Of a stretch of DNA of 64,000 bases, positions 50,077 to 60,779 are shown piece by piece. The translations under genes were made by a program, and so were the position numbers. The first letter of the stretch is position 1. The number at the start of each line of letters is the position of its first letter. Below the pieces are notes generated by a model, which was not told the DNA's origin, made no database searches, and was given only the letters and a program-made list of their open reading frames with translations. Source of the DNA: Turbatrix aceti (Eukaryota; Nematoda; Chromadorea; Rhabditida; Panagrolaimidae); the NCBI GenBank assembly GCA_963969345.1, contig OZ017768.1:6224718-6288717 (forward strand), given 5' to 3'.

Positions 50077-50367
50077 TTAATTGCTTTTTTTGGACAGCAA
50101 ACCTTAAAATTAAAAAAAAATCAAAAATGCCGCTAACACATTTACCAAATCAAAAGATGTGAGAATGGATGGGGTTTCGATTTCCCATATAAGTTTAGGC
50201 ACCCCATCACGGGAGTATCACAAAAAATGAGAGCAATTTTATTTTCGGGAACTTGAGGTTGCTACTGAAAAGTTTGGTACTTTGACTGACACACCTACAG
50301 TTCCTCGCACTAAAACTAAAGATTTTCGGCGTTTATTGATGCATTTTCTGTAAACCTATTTTGACTC

Positions 50368-50432
50368 GGAGTCAAAGAGTCGATTCTGGAAGTCGGAGTC
50401 GAAGGAGTCGACTCTTTCGACTCTCTGAGTAA
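50368..50432. repeat. GAGTC-type simple repeat
   Basis: Repeated GAGTC/GACTC words, partly palindromic (GGAGTCGACTC), in the spacer between divergent copies 1 and 2. Confidence 0.75.
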
Positions 50433-50686
50433 CTTTCTGGCTTAATCAGTCAAGCGTTTTTTGTAGTGCATTTAGGTTATTACCAAAAACTGATAAATAA
50501 TGCAATCCGAAATGGAAATGGTTTGATGTTCACCTCTGCTGTGCAGAGTTTATTGATACTGTTTAGTTGGTTACATTTTATACAGTACTGCTTGTTCGGG
50601 CGTTTCTACTTTTACACCTTTACATTTATTTGATAAGTTTATTTTCCAATCAAAAAACTGCACCCAAGTCGCATTACAAAAGAATT

Positions 50687-51172
50687 TTATTCGCATCCGT
50701 AGTCGAATACAGCGACGTCTTCTTTGCTGTAATCGCGACCAGGATAGCGGTATGCCTGGTCGTTGTTTGAACACGGATTAAATATCAGAAGATAATACTG
50801 GTTGGAGTAGGTGTTATTCTCATCGACAACGGCGTAAAATTGGACATCTACTACGCCTGTGTTGTTGCCAGTCTTATGGAGCACAGTTTCTGCGAATAAA
50901 TGATCATGATGGAAATCTTCGGCTTCTTTGACAAACACTTTGGCGTTATCATTGAGGGTCCCACATTTACATTCAAAGTCGAAATGCTCTGTTTTCTGGC
51001 CATCGCCATAAATGCGCGAAAAGCATTCACCCGGCTTGCAGCCATACACTAAAATTCTAAGATCAATACTTGGCAATCAGTATGCAGACAACTTACTTAA
51101 ATGAAAATCGCCTGCAAGGACGACAGAAAAAACAAAAGCGAAGGTAAAAACGGAGACGTAATGGACCGTCAT
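50687..51172 (-). CDS. Divergent cysteine-rich transthyretin-like secreted protein, copy 2
   Basis: Exons 51097-51172 and 50687-51048 give 145 residues. It is the closest relative of copy 1: same intron position, same GNNTGVVDVQF and RYPGRDY. It differs around residues 27-45 (GCKPGECFSRIYGDGQ) and in the signal peptide (FTFAFVFSVVLA). All six mature cysteines are kept. Confidence 0.85.
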
Positions 51173-51430
51173 TCTTGAGAGATGACAAGGTTGAGGGAAT
51201 GGGTTGGATCAGGTCTACACCTTTGTCTGAGATGTAAAAGGCACGACACGAAAGAAAGCACAACCACGCGACAAAGAAACAAATGGTGATACTGACTATC
51301 CGGAAGCGTTTGACTGTTGGTGCGAATCTGTATGCGGTCGTGGATGACATCCACGTCGACACGTTGGAAGTGAGAGTGATGTAGCTTCTTAGTTTTTGCA
51401 ACAGTTAGGAAAATCATGGGGGGCTTCAAT

Positions 51431-51516
51431 TCACACGGTTCTCTGCGGCGACAAGCCTCTCGTCGACACGACTCGTCACCAAAAAGGTGTATACGGTGAA
51501 CAATTTCACATGTCTG
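51431..51516 (+). pseudogene. TTL exon relic upstream of divergent copy 2
   Basis: TTCTCTGCGGCGACAAGCCT keeps the CGDKPL segment; the next codons have drifted (CTCGTCGACACG). Confidence 0.45.
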
Positions 51517-51842
51517 TTTTAAACTGCTTTTTTAGACAAAATGCTTTAAAAACGTTTTAAAGATTCAAAAATGCCTGATCAAGAAATGTGAGAATGGATG
51601 GGGTTTCGATTTCCCATAGAAGCTTATGTTAGGCATCCCATCACGGAAGTATCACAAAAAATTAGAACTATTTGATGTCTTGAACCCCCCTGAAAGATTG
51701 GAAACTTTATCAGACACACCTTTAGTTCCTAACCCTAAAACACATGTTTACAGTGAAAGAATACATATTCTTACTGTAAGTGAGCCTAAATTTTAAAGTA
51801 TATATGATACAGAAGGGGAAATTAAATCGTACAAAAGTATAG

Positions 51843-52252
<410 letters not shown>

Positions 52253-52349
52253 GCCTGTTCGGGCGTTTCTACTTTTCAATCTTTACATTTCTTTGATAAG
52301 TTTATTTTTCACTCAAACAAATGCATTCCAGGCACATTACAAAAAAATT

Positions 52350-52827
52350 TCAAGCACATCCGTAGTCAAATACGACGACGTTGTTTCCGCTGTAAGCAGT
52401 ACCGGGATAGCGGTATGTCAGGTTGTTGTTCGAGCACGGATTAAAAACCAGAAGATAATATTCGTTGTAGGGGGTATGATACTCATCATCAATCCTGTGA
52501 AATTCAACATCTACCCTACCTGTGCGAACGCCGGTCTTATGGAGTACAGTGTCTGCGAAAACATGATCATTGTGTGAATCTTCGGCCTCTTTGGCAAGCA
52601 CTTCGGCGTTATCATTGAGGCTGCCACATTTACATTTAAATTCGAATGATTTCAGTCCATCGGAAGAAAGGCGCGACCAGCATTTACCCGGTACGCAGCC
52701 ATACACTAAAATTCAAAGTAATACTTGGCAATCAGTATGCAGACAACTTACTCATATAATAATCGTCTGCAAGGACGACAGAAAAAACAAAGGCGAAGAT
52801 AAAAACGGAGACGTATCGGACCGTCAT
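52350..52827 (-). CDS. Divergent cysteine-rich transthyretin-like secreted protein, copy 3
   Basis: Exons 52752-52827 and 52350-52705 give 143 residues. Signal peptide MTVRYVSVFIFAFVFSVVLA, then DDYYM. With copy 4 it forms a subgroup: GCVPGKCWSRLSSDGLKSFE, CKCGSLNDNAEVLAKEAEDS, VRTGRVDVEFHRIDDEYHTP. Two residues are missing relative to copies 1 and 2. The six-Cys pattern is kept. Confidence 0.85.
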
Positions 52828-53103
52828 TCTCAAAAACAGAGATGACAAGGTTGAGGGAATGGGTTGGATCAGGTCTACACCTTTGTCTGAGATGTAAAAG
52901 GTACGACACGAAAGAAAGCACAACCACGCGACAAAGAAATAAATGGGGATACTGACTATACGGAAGCTTTTGACTGTCGGTTCACGAGCTACGAATCTGT
53001 ATGACATCCCCGTCGACATTATGCATGAACGGGGGAGGTGAGAGTGATGTTGCTTCTACTTTTTTTTGCAATAGGGGGGGGGGGGAATTGCGGGGGACTT
53101 CCA

Positions 53104-53178
53104 TTCACACGGTCTTCTGCGGTGACAAGGCTCTCAATAACACGACTCGTCACCAAAAAGGCGAACAATTTCACAATG
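53104..53178 (+). pseudogene. TTL exon relic upstream of divergent copy 3
   Basis: Reads HTVFCGDKALNNTTRHQKG; cut soon after by the foldback insertion at 53186. Confidence 0.45.
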
Positions 53179-53185
53179 TCTCTTA

Positions 53186-53656
53186 AGAGGTACTCTGTGA
53201 GCCGATTTAGTATCGACGACCCCGTGTTCACCTGGGTAGGTTTGGGCATGTCCCAAAGATTGCTCTAAACTATTTGGCTGTTTAATCCGCCTATATTAGG
53301 CATTGCCATAGGCATTTAAAAAACATGAAACTTTAGAATGCCGTAACTCATAGAAAAATAATACAATATAAGGCATAAGTAGCTGAAAGCAATCTTTGGG
53401 ACATGCCCCAACTTACCCAGGTGACCGCTGACAAAAAAAAACAAAAATTGGCTTCAGGGCATTTTTTTAAACATGACTCCTTTTACGCGCGCGCGCGCTT
53501 CTTTTTGTCAGTTGAGGCTGTTTACACCGTTTTTTGGTCAAGTGCGCGCGATAAATGCCGGGGGATGGTCTACAACTTTGGCACAAAACATTTGGGGGTT
53601 GTAAAATCACGGGGTCGCGCCTTTCACCTTGTTCCTAAATCGGCTCACAGAGTGCG
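53186..53656. mobile_element. Nested foldback/MITE insertion in the copy-3 upstream region
   Basis: The other divergent units read ...CATGTCTGTTAATTGC... without interruption. Here about 470 bp are inserted between ATGTC and TTAATTGC, flanked by TCTTA at 53181-53185 and 53657-53661. The outer ends are inverted copies of ACTCTGTGAGCCGATTTAG (53192-53210 and about 53635-53653). An inner pair of about 35-bp inverted repeats (CACCTGGGTAGG...AAGATTGCT at about 53229-53264, complement at about 53386-53422) suggests one element inside another. No transposase. Confidence 0.65.
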
Positions 53657-53769
53657 TCTTAATTGCTTTTATTGGACAGCAAACCTTGAAAAAAATTTTT
53701 AAGAATCAAAAATGCCGTTGTTTTCACTCAAATGTTAACAAATGCATTCCAATCACATTACAAAAAATT

Positions 53770-54240
53770 TCAGGCGCATCCGTAGTCAAATACAATGACG
53801 TTGTTTCCGCTGTAAGCAGTACCGGGATAGCGGTAATATGCGTCGTTGTTCGAGCACGGATTAAAAATCAGAAGATAATATTCGTTGTAGGGGGTATGAT
53901 ACTCATCATCAATCCTGTGAAATTCAACATCTACCCTACCTGTGCGAACGCCGGTCTTATGGAGTACAGTTTCTGCGAAAACATGATCTTCGTGTGAATC
54001 TTCGGCCTCTTTGGCAAGCACTTCGGCGTTATCATTGAGGCTGCCACATTTACATTTAAATTCGAATGATTTCAGCCCATCGGAAGAAAGGCGCGACCAG
54101 CATTTACCCGGTACGCAACCATACACTATAATTCTAAGATCAATACTTGGCAATCAGTATGCAGACAACTCACTACGGACTGCAAGGACGACAGAAAAAA
54201 CAAAAGCGAAGATAAAAACGGAGACGTATCGGACCGTCAT
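53770..54240 (-). CDS. Divergent cysteine-rich transthyretin-like secreted protein, copy 4
   Basis: Exons 54174-54240 and 53770-54125 give 140 residues. It is nearly identical to copy 3 in exon 2. Exon 1 is 9 nt shorter and uses a different donor (GTGAGT in place of GTAAGT), so the mature N-terminus after VVLA is VRM instead of DDxxxM. The reading frame is intact, with a weaker acceptor (ATTATAG). Confidence 0.82.
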
Positions 54241-54520
54241 TCTAGAAAACGGAGATGACAAGATTAAGGGAATGGGTTGGATCACGTCTACACGTTTGTC
54301 CGAGGTGTAAAAGGCACGACACGAAAGAAAGCACAACCACGGTACAAAGAAACAAATGGCGATACTGACTATCCGGAATGCTTTTAACTGTTGGTGCACA
54401 AGTTGCGAATCTGTATTCATGAATGCGGTCGTGGATGACATCCACGTCGACACGTTGGAAGTGAGAGTGATGTAGCTTCTTAGTTTTTGCAACAGTTAGG
54501 AAAATCATGGGGGGCTTCAA

Positions 54521-54605
54521 TTCACACGGTTCTCTGCGGCGACAAGCCTCTCAACGACAAGACTCGTCACCAAAAAGGCGTATACGGTGAACAATTTCAC
54601 ATGTC
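54521..54605 (+). pseudogene. TTL exon relic upstream of divergent copy 4
   Basis: TCTCTGCGGCGACAAGCCTC then TCAACGACAAGACTCGTCAC: CGDKPLND is retained. Confidence 0.45.
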
Positions 54606-54884
54606 TGTTAATTGCTTTTTTGGACAGCAAACCTTAAAATTTTTCTAAAGAATCAAAAATGCCGCTAACACACTTACCAGATCAAGATATGTGAGAATGG
54701 ATGGGGTTTCGATTTCCCATAAAGCTTAGGCACCCCATCACAGGAGTATCACAAAAAATGAGAGCAACTTGAGGTTGCTCCCCCTGAAAGGTTTGGTACT
54801 TTGACTGACACACCTACAGTTCCTCGCCCTGAAACTAAAGATTTTCGGCGCTTATTGATGCATTTTCTGTAAACCTATTTTGAA

Positions 54885-55025
54885 GCCAAGCGAGCGCTAG
54901 GACGACCACGTATGTGCTGGACCGACGACCTCGCCATTGCTTACAACGCTCCAACCAAAGAGATTGACTTTAGACGGATGGGCTTCTCTTCGTACATCTC
55001 CCAGTTATACTTTTTTTTTAGTTAA
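54885..55025 (+). pseudogene. 3' tail of an RTE-like retrotransposon
   Basis: Reads AKRALGRPRMCWTDDLAIAY and, further on, DFRRMGFSSYISQL before a stop. GRPRxxWTDD is the usual C-terminal tail of RTE-clade reverse transcriptases. The rest of the element is absent. Confidence 0.6.
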
Positions 55026-55029
55026 AGAA

Positions 55030-55086
55030 TATTAAAAAAAAGTATCACTGGGAGATGTAGGAAGAGAGGCCTATCCGTCTAAAGTT
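55030..55086 (-). pseudogene. Second, inverted RTE tail
   Basis: The complement of CTTTAGACGGAT..GGC.TCTCTTC.TACATCTCCCAGT, facing the tail at 54885-55025 across an AT-rich centre, so the two form an imperfect hairpin with arms of about 38 bp. Confidence 0.55.
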
Positions 55087-55182
55087 CTTTGACGGATGGG
55101 AAAAAGAATAAATTGAATTGCATTGATAAGTTTATTTTCCAATCAAAAAACTGTACTCAAGTCGCATTACAAAAGAATTTCA

Positions 55183-55659
55183 TTAGCATCCGTAGTCGAA
55201 TACAGCGACTTTGTTTCCGCCGTAAGCAGTACCGGGATAGCGGTATGCCTTGTCGTTGTTTGAGCACGGATTATAAATCAGGAGATAATATTGGTTATCG
55301 CGGATATGATCCTCATTCCTAACCCTGTGAATTTCGACATCGACCCTGCCTGTGTCGTCGCCGGTTTTTTGGAGTACACTTTCTGCTAATAAAACATCAT
55401 CATGGTAATCATTGGCCTCTTTGACTTGCACTCTGGCGTTATCATTGAGGGTGCCACATTTACATTTAAATTCAAATGATTTCAGGCCCTCGTGATCAAG
55501 ATATGTCCAGCATCTACCCGGCGAGCAGCCATACACTAAAATTCTAAGATCAATACTTGGCAATCAGTATGCAGACAACTTACTCAAGTGAAAATCGTCT
55601 GCTAGGACGACAGAAAAAACAAAGGCGAAGATAAAAACGGAGACGTAATGAACCGTCAT
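55183..55659 (-). CDS. Divergent cysteine-rich transthyretin-like secreted protein, copy 5
   Basis: Exons 55584-55659 and 55183-55535 give 142 residues. Signal peptide MTVHYVSVFIFAFVFSVVLA as in copy 1. Mature part GCSPGRCWTYLDHEGLKSFE, CKCGTLNDNARVQV, TGDDTGRVDVEIHRVRNEDH, NPCSNNDKAYRYPGTAY, ending DYGC. It mixes features of the copy 1/2 and copy 3/4 subgroups, which may reflect gene conversion or an ancestral state. It is the rightmost copy and next to canonical gene D. Confidence 0.85.
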
Positions 55660-55935
55660 TCTAGAAAACAGAAATGGCAAGGTTGAGGGAATGGGTTGGA
55701 TCACGTCTACACTTTCGTCCGAGACGTAAAAGGCACGATACGAAAGCACAACCACGCGACAAAGAAGCAAATGGCGATACTGACTATCCGGAATGCTTTT
55801 GACTGTTGGTGCACAAGTTGCGAATCTGTATTCATGAATGCTGTCGTGGATGACATCCACATCGACACGTTGGAGGTGAGAATGATGTAGCTTCTTAGTT
55901 TTTGCAACAGTTGGGAATATCACGGGGGACTTCAA

Positions 55936-56020
55936 TTCACACGGTTCTCTGCGGTGACAAGCCTCTCAACGACACGACTCGTCACCAAAAAGGCGTATAC
56001 GGTGAACAACTTCACATGTC
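55936..56020 (+). pseudogene. TTL exon relic upstream of divergent copy 5
   Basis: TCTCTGCGGTGACAAGCCTC then TCAACGACACGACTCGTCAC; the least decayed of the five relics around CGDKPLNDT. Confidence 0.5.
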
Positions 56021-56595
56021 TGTTAATTGCTTTTTTAGACAACAAGCCTTAAAATTTTTTAAGAAACAAAAATGCCGCTAACACATTTACCAGATCAAGA
56101 AAGAATATTACATTAAAAAAATCACATGAAAAGGTTTGTTGTATACACAAAACACCCAATGCGCAGTGGCCAATGAATGAGTACAACATGATGTTATTTA
56201 CGACATTCTTATTGGCAGTGTCGATTCGGCACGTAATTTTTTTCAGCGTGCGATCAAAAATACATTGAAGCCACCTTTTGAAGATGAAGAGGACGATATC
56301 AACGCAATCATTGTCTGCAAGCCGTCATGCCGGCATTCCGTGCTCGCGGAACTAAAAATGAAAAGTATATTATGGTTTTCGTGTTGTTTGTTATCTCAAA
56401 AAATTGTGAGAACTTTTTGAGTGACAAACTTCACTTTTAAACCGTGTTCAATACAACTTTTTTCTTGTTCCAAAATTTACAGAAAGCGTAAAAACTTTAT
56501 AACAAACATCAGCTGAAAGTTTTTTTTACATTTACGTATTTATATTTATTATTACAACTTTTTTGTACTGAACTAATACATTTTTTAATTTGTCG
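56021..56595. other. Spacer between divergent copy 5 and TTL D
   Basis: AT-rich, no gene recognised. Confidence 0.4.
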
Positions 56596-56638
56596 TTACA
56601 GTGAAAATTTTTACTGTAATGGGGGCTCGAAGAGCCCC
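56596..56638. repeat. Two adjacent hairpins
   Basis: TTACAGT/ACTGTAA (596-602, 613-619) with a 10-nt loop is followed after two bases by GGGGCTC/GAGCCCC (622-628, 632-638) with a GAA loop. Confidence 0.5.
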
Positions 56639-56862
56639 GCTGTGACTAGTTTGAAATAATGCGGGTGATGATGCCAAAAAAAGAAAAAAATTTATGACTT
56701 CTGAACAAACAGATGTTTTAAAAAAAAAAATTAATACACCTTCTTTTTTGTCAGTTTTGAGGTGAACGAACGAACCAACACTCTTTTTTTAGGGGAAGGA
56801 TAAACAAAATCCAGATGATTTATTTATTTACATCAATGTTGAAAACAAAATTGACCAGACAC

Positions 56863-56930
56863 ATACGATGTTGTTCGATGAAGAAAGGCGGGATCTAGCC
56901 TTGGGCACCCCAGACAATACTTCCAAGTGA
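56863..56930 (+). promoter_or_regulatory. TTL upstream block, gene D (diverged)
   Basis: Keeps TTGTTCGATGAAGAAAGGCG but has no clear AATAAAAG box, unlike A-C. The start site of gene D is therefore less well defined. Confidence 0.4.
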
Positions 56931-57002
56931 TGATCGGGTGTTTAAAAAAGACACCCGACCACCACCTATTGCGTTATTTTTTGTTTCTTTTTCACAAACA
57001 AA

Positions 57003-57475
57003 ATGCAAGCTACGACTCTGGCTTTTCTCTGCGTCGCGCTCGTTGCCGTCGGCGTCTACGGTGCCCGGCAGCAATTTGTTGGCATCCGCGGCCGTCTCCT
57101 CTGCGGCGACCAGCCTCTCAACGACACCAAGATCAAGCTGTGGAACAAAAACAATCTTGGTTTGGCGTTTGATAAATTAACGAGTTTGACACGACGTTGC
57201 TTTCAGGAGCCGATGACCTGCTCGCCCATGCCAAGACCGACGAGCAGGGTAACTACGAACTGGCCGGTGGCGTTTTCGCGCTCTTTGATATGAACGTTCA
57301 TTTCAAAATCTACCACGACTGCGACGACGGTGTTTTGCCCTGCCAACGCAGGGTCGATCTCCGCATTCCCGAACAGTTTATCACAAACACCACCGACGCC
57401 AGTAAATTTTTTGACGCTGGCACCATGAACATGGTGTTTATTTTCCCTGATGAAGAGCGATCGTGTATCAACTAA
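57003..57475 (+). CDS. Transthyretin-like secreted protein D
   Basis: Exons 57003-57159 and 57207-57475 give 141 residues. Signal peptide [20 protein letters not shown]. It is the most diverged canonical copy: [53 protein letters not shown] and an NTT glycosylation-type site not in A-C. Its CGDQPLNDT is the best match to the relics beside the divergent genes. AATAAA is at 57532-57537. Confidence 0.95.
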
Positions 57476-57537
57476 AATCTTTTTTTGGCTTTAATTCGAA
57501 ATAATTTGCCCTTTTTTTGGCTTTTGAGCAAAATAAA

Positions 57538-57968
57538 GTGCCTTTTTCGGATTTTTGACCACGATTGCTGCATTTATAATGTTCAGCAAGTGCATGTTTA
57601 CAAATCAAGAAAATGTCTTGATCAGATCGAAATAAAACTTTAACTTAATCTTAGCCCGGAGACAAAATCCGAGTGAACAGGTTGTTTGATTTACGATCAG
57701 AGTCCGACGATGAAGACTCGGGCATGACGCATGTTTGTGGGCTGATTAATGACAGCCAATGCCTCCTCGTTGACGTCGTATTTATTTCCTCACCCCTTGG
57801 CATGTTTTAACTGCAATAAAAACTCTATTCTTTCTGATAAAATTATTATGAAACTTTCAGTGGTCGTTATGTTCGAAATAACAAAAAAATCGATATTATT
57901 ACGTTACAATTTTTGGATTGCTGCTCATTTGAACTAAAAAGATGAAAAATAAATATTATACGCAGAGA
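57538..57968. other. 3' flank of TTL D with third copy of the conserved non-coding block
   Basis: GTTTGATTTACGATCAG, GCATGACGCATGTTTGTGGG and CTGATTAATGACAGCCAATG at about 57680-57760 match the blocks after genes A and C, but the E-box has changed to GCATGT. No gene seen. Confidence 0.45.
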
Positions 57969-60266
57969 TCACGACAGAGTCTGCCGATCGTCACCTGTAA
58001 ACCGGTGACCAGGTCTTCGAACTGCGTCTTCCAAAAGTTGCTGAAAAATATTTAGGATCAATTTCATTGGAAAAAGTTGGATCGATCAAAAACGCACCAA
58101 AAAAGTAGCGTCAGCGCTGAGGGCTAGCTGATCGACAGCCCTAGTCATCGCCTCCTGAACGGCATCTGCTTCGGCGGCAACGATTTCGGGGTCGTGGAAC
58201 ACTCTCTGGTCGACGAAGCTCCTGACCGAGCTCCTGCCCCGTTCCGTTAGCTTCTAAAAAATAAAAAAAACAGTTCAGTGAGACACTTTCCATCAAAAAA
58301 GAACAAACGTCGATAACATTGGAGCGAAGGGCCTTGTGCAGCACCGCGGAGGCCTGATCGACGCTCTGCTGGATCTGGACTTCGCACTCTTCAACGAAAG
58401 ATTTCATACGAGAAGAGTAGGCTAGGAAGTCGTCAAAACGCTTGACAGGATGTCCACGATGGCGCTGGATGCAGACGGAGCAAAAAAATCCGCTGGATTC
58501 CGGCAGCTGGACGGAAAGCGGCTCGGAGCACGCAGTGCAGACAAAGAGTTCTTCAACGGGCTGAACGCCGTGGCACACGGAACAGCGGACGCCAGCCTCG
58601 CGGATCTCCTGCGCCTTGCGCATGAGATCGATGGCGTCGCGGAGAGCAAAGTTGGTCGGCAGCCCGATCTCGGGGATCTTGGTGATCTTGCGGCAGTTTG
58701 GGCACTTGACCACGTTGCCTGTGGATACACCGTTCCGCTCCCGCATTTGGTTGAGGCAAGCGAAGCAGAGCGCGTGCCCGCAAAACAGCGTCCGGGGGTC
58801 GGTGTACATCTCCCAGCAGATGGGGCAAATGACGTCCGCGTAGTATTTATACGTTTCCGGCTCGCTCAACTCCTGGATGGGGCCGAGGTCCGTTGGGCGC
58901 TCTAGGCGCTGCATCAGCTGAAAATCGACTAATGTTTGTAAACCTTTTTTTATGGTCTGCGTGGCTCACCCGGGCAACGTCGAACCTGACGAAAGCGGCT
59001 TTGTTCGCTTCAGGATCGTCGTAGTGGAGCAAAACAGTATTGACAGTCGTGGAGCGCAGTGTAAAGTGTTGCGCAGTCAGTGGCAGTTGGACTGCGGGCA
59101 GCAATCTGAATTCAACAAAAACAATGCAGATTTGAGTCTGGCAAAAATCAAAAAATCAATTTACTTGTGCCATCGGAAGTTGGCCATGTCCACAGCCCAG
59201 AGCGTGGCAATTGTCTTTTGCTGCGACGCAGACTGTCGTGTCAGGACAAAGATTGGCGTAGGAAGCTCCCAGGTGTGGCACCACGATGCTAAAAAAAATC
59301 AAAGATTTTTAAAATGGACTCAAACGATTTTGAACGTTCGCACAAACCCCATCGATTTGGCGTCTCGTGGCTATCTGGAGTCTTGTCCAGGGGGGTTACG
59401 CTCCACTCGACGGGCTCCATTTCTTCGGCGTTGGTCTCGTCGGGGGAAGAACCGTCAGCGAGCAAGGCCGTCTGACGATCTCGGTTGGTTATCGACAAAC
59501 TCGCCAGCCGGGTAGCTCCGGACTTGTCCAACGACAAGAAGCTCAGTTTCTAAAAAAATATTTTACGACAAACGAAACAAAGACAGAAAACCAACCGTGC
59601 CGGAGACAAACGGCATCTGCCATTTGCCGTTGAGCGGGAGCGTGCCCTTGACGATGGGTCTCATCTCGAGCCTGGTCAGATCAATGGTCACGTGGGCGTA
59701 GGGGAGGGCATCGGCGCCAAGCTGCCTGTCGTAGCGCTGGTAGAAGATTATCTGCAAAGTTTGGGGTAAACGATCGCATTTAAATTTTTTTTTGAACCGC
59801 GATCAAACCTCAAGTTTAGCACCATGTCTGTGCGCGCTGTAGGCCAGGCGCTCGGGCTGAATGTTGTCGATACGAAAGGCAAAATTATTGACCTGCCGAA
59901 GAACGTTTTCAGGATCCAGGCAGTAAGGCACGACGTGGAAGAGCCGGTGCTTCGCGTGGTAGGCGAGCATGGCCAGGCGTCGACGACGACGGTCTTCGGC
60001 GCTGGTGAAATGGAAGAGCGCGTAGCACAGCAGCTTTTTGGGCTGCAGATCGTCGTGCCGGCTGTCAACGTAGGCTTAATTGCATTTCAAGCCTTGACGA
60101 AACAAAAAACCAACCTCCACTGAAGAACGACGCGTTCGCCGGTAGCAAGGTTGATCTTGACCACCTTGTTGACCAGCCGGTCGTAGACAAATGCGTGTTT
60201 GCCATCGTCAGTGACAGCCACGCCGTCGATAGCGCCGACTACGCTGGCACAACTCAGCTCGGACAT
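57969..60266 (-). CDS. RING/B-box protein with N-terminal beta-propeller-like region
   Basis: Nine exons with fully matching phases: 60115-60266, 59809-60061, 59596-59751, 59348-59549, 59165-59288, 58970-59105, 58309-58917, 58098-58253, 57969-58040; 619 residues. The first half resembles NHL/SMP30-type propeller blades (DGVAVTDDGKHAFVYDRLVN, KVVKINLATGERVV). The RING is C3HC4 with ligands C372, C375, C387, H389, C392, C395, C413, C416. A B-box-like zinc module follows (CSVC, CTAC, CSVCIQRHRGH), then a helical, coiled-coil-like C-terminus. This is the TRIM module set and suggests an E3 ubiquitin ligase, but TRIM-NHL proteins carry the RING at the N-terminus and the propeller last. Two fused or separate genes are possible; the phase-0 join at 58970/58917 argues for one. 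Confidence 0.8.
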
Positions 60267-60779
60267 TGCGGGAAAATATTTTTTTTAAATAAATATAGGT
60301 AAAAGTCGTTATCACAAGCGCTGCAGGTGCACTAAAAACAAGCAAGGCAGGTGATCGATTCTCTTCGAAGTCGTCGGGTCTTTGGTCGCTGTGTACAACG
60401 CTCCTCGGTGCAAACAAGGAGATGGGATGGGTGCCTGTGGCCGGTCGTGGTCGTGGTCATGCGTTGGTTGGCTTGCCCGTCGTCGAACAAGCGAACCGCG
60501 GTGTCCGGGGAAATCACACCGGGCTTGCAAACTTTCTTCTTCGCGGCGATGTCGGTGCTCTGTTGACTCAAGCTAGCGCCGCACCTTTCCGCTGTCAACA
60601 CGCGCTGCAGCGAAAATGCAGGTCCTCCAATTTGTTGATTTCTCGGTACAAAAAACAATAAAACGCACTACAAGAACTCAATTTACCCAAATCTTAGACA
60701 GAGTACGCACGAAAACAAAAACAGAAAAATGGAAGTTACACGTAGTATAAACTTGGTTAACAACAGAATCCTTATTGGT
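60267..60779. other. Intergenic between the RING and F-box-like genes
   Basis: About 510 bp with no supported exon; open frames here have no signature. Confidence 0.4.

Noticed and set aside
55564..55935. 123-residue frame extending the divergent copy-5 signal peptide upstream
   Set aside because: The upstream part is frame-broken in sister copies, while the ATG of the signal peptide is conserved, so it is 5' flank.
58450..58905. 151-residue plus-strand frame
   Set aside because: Mirror of the RING exon on the other strand.
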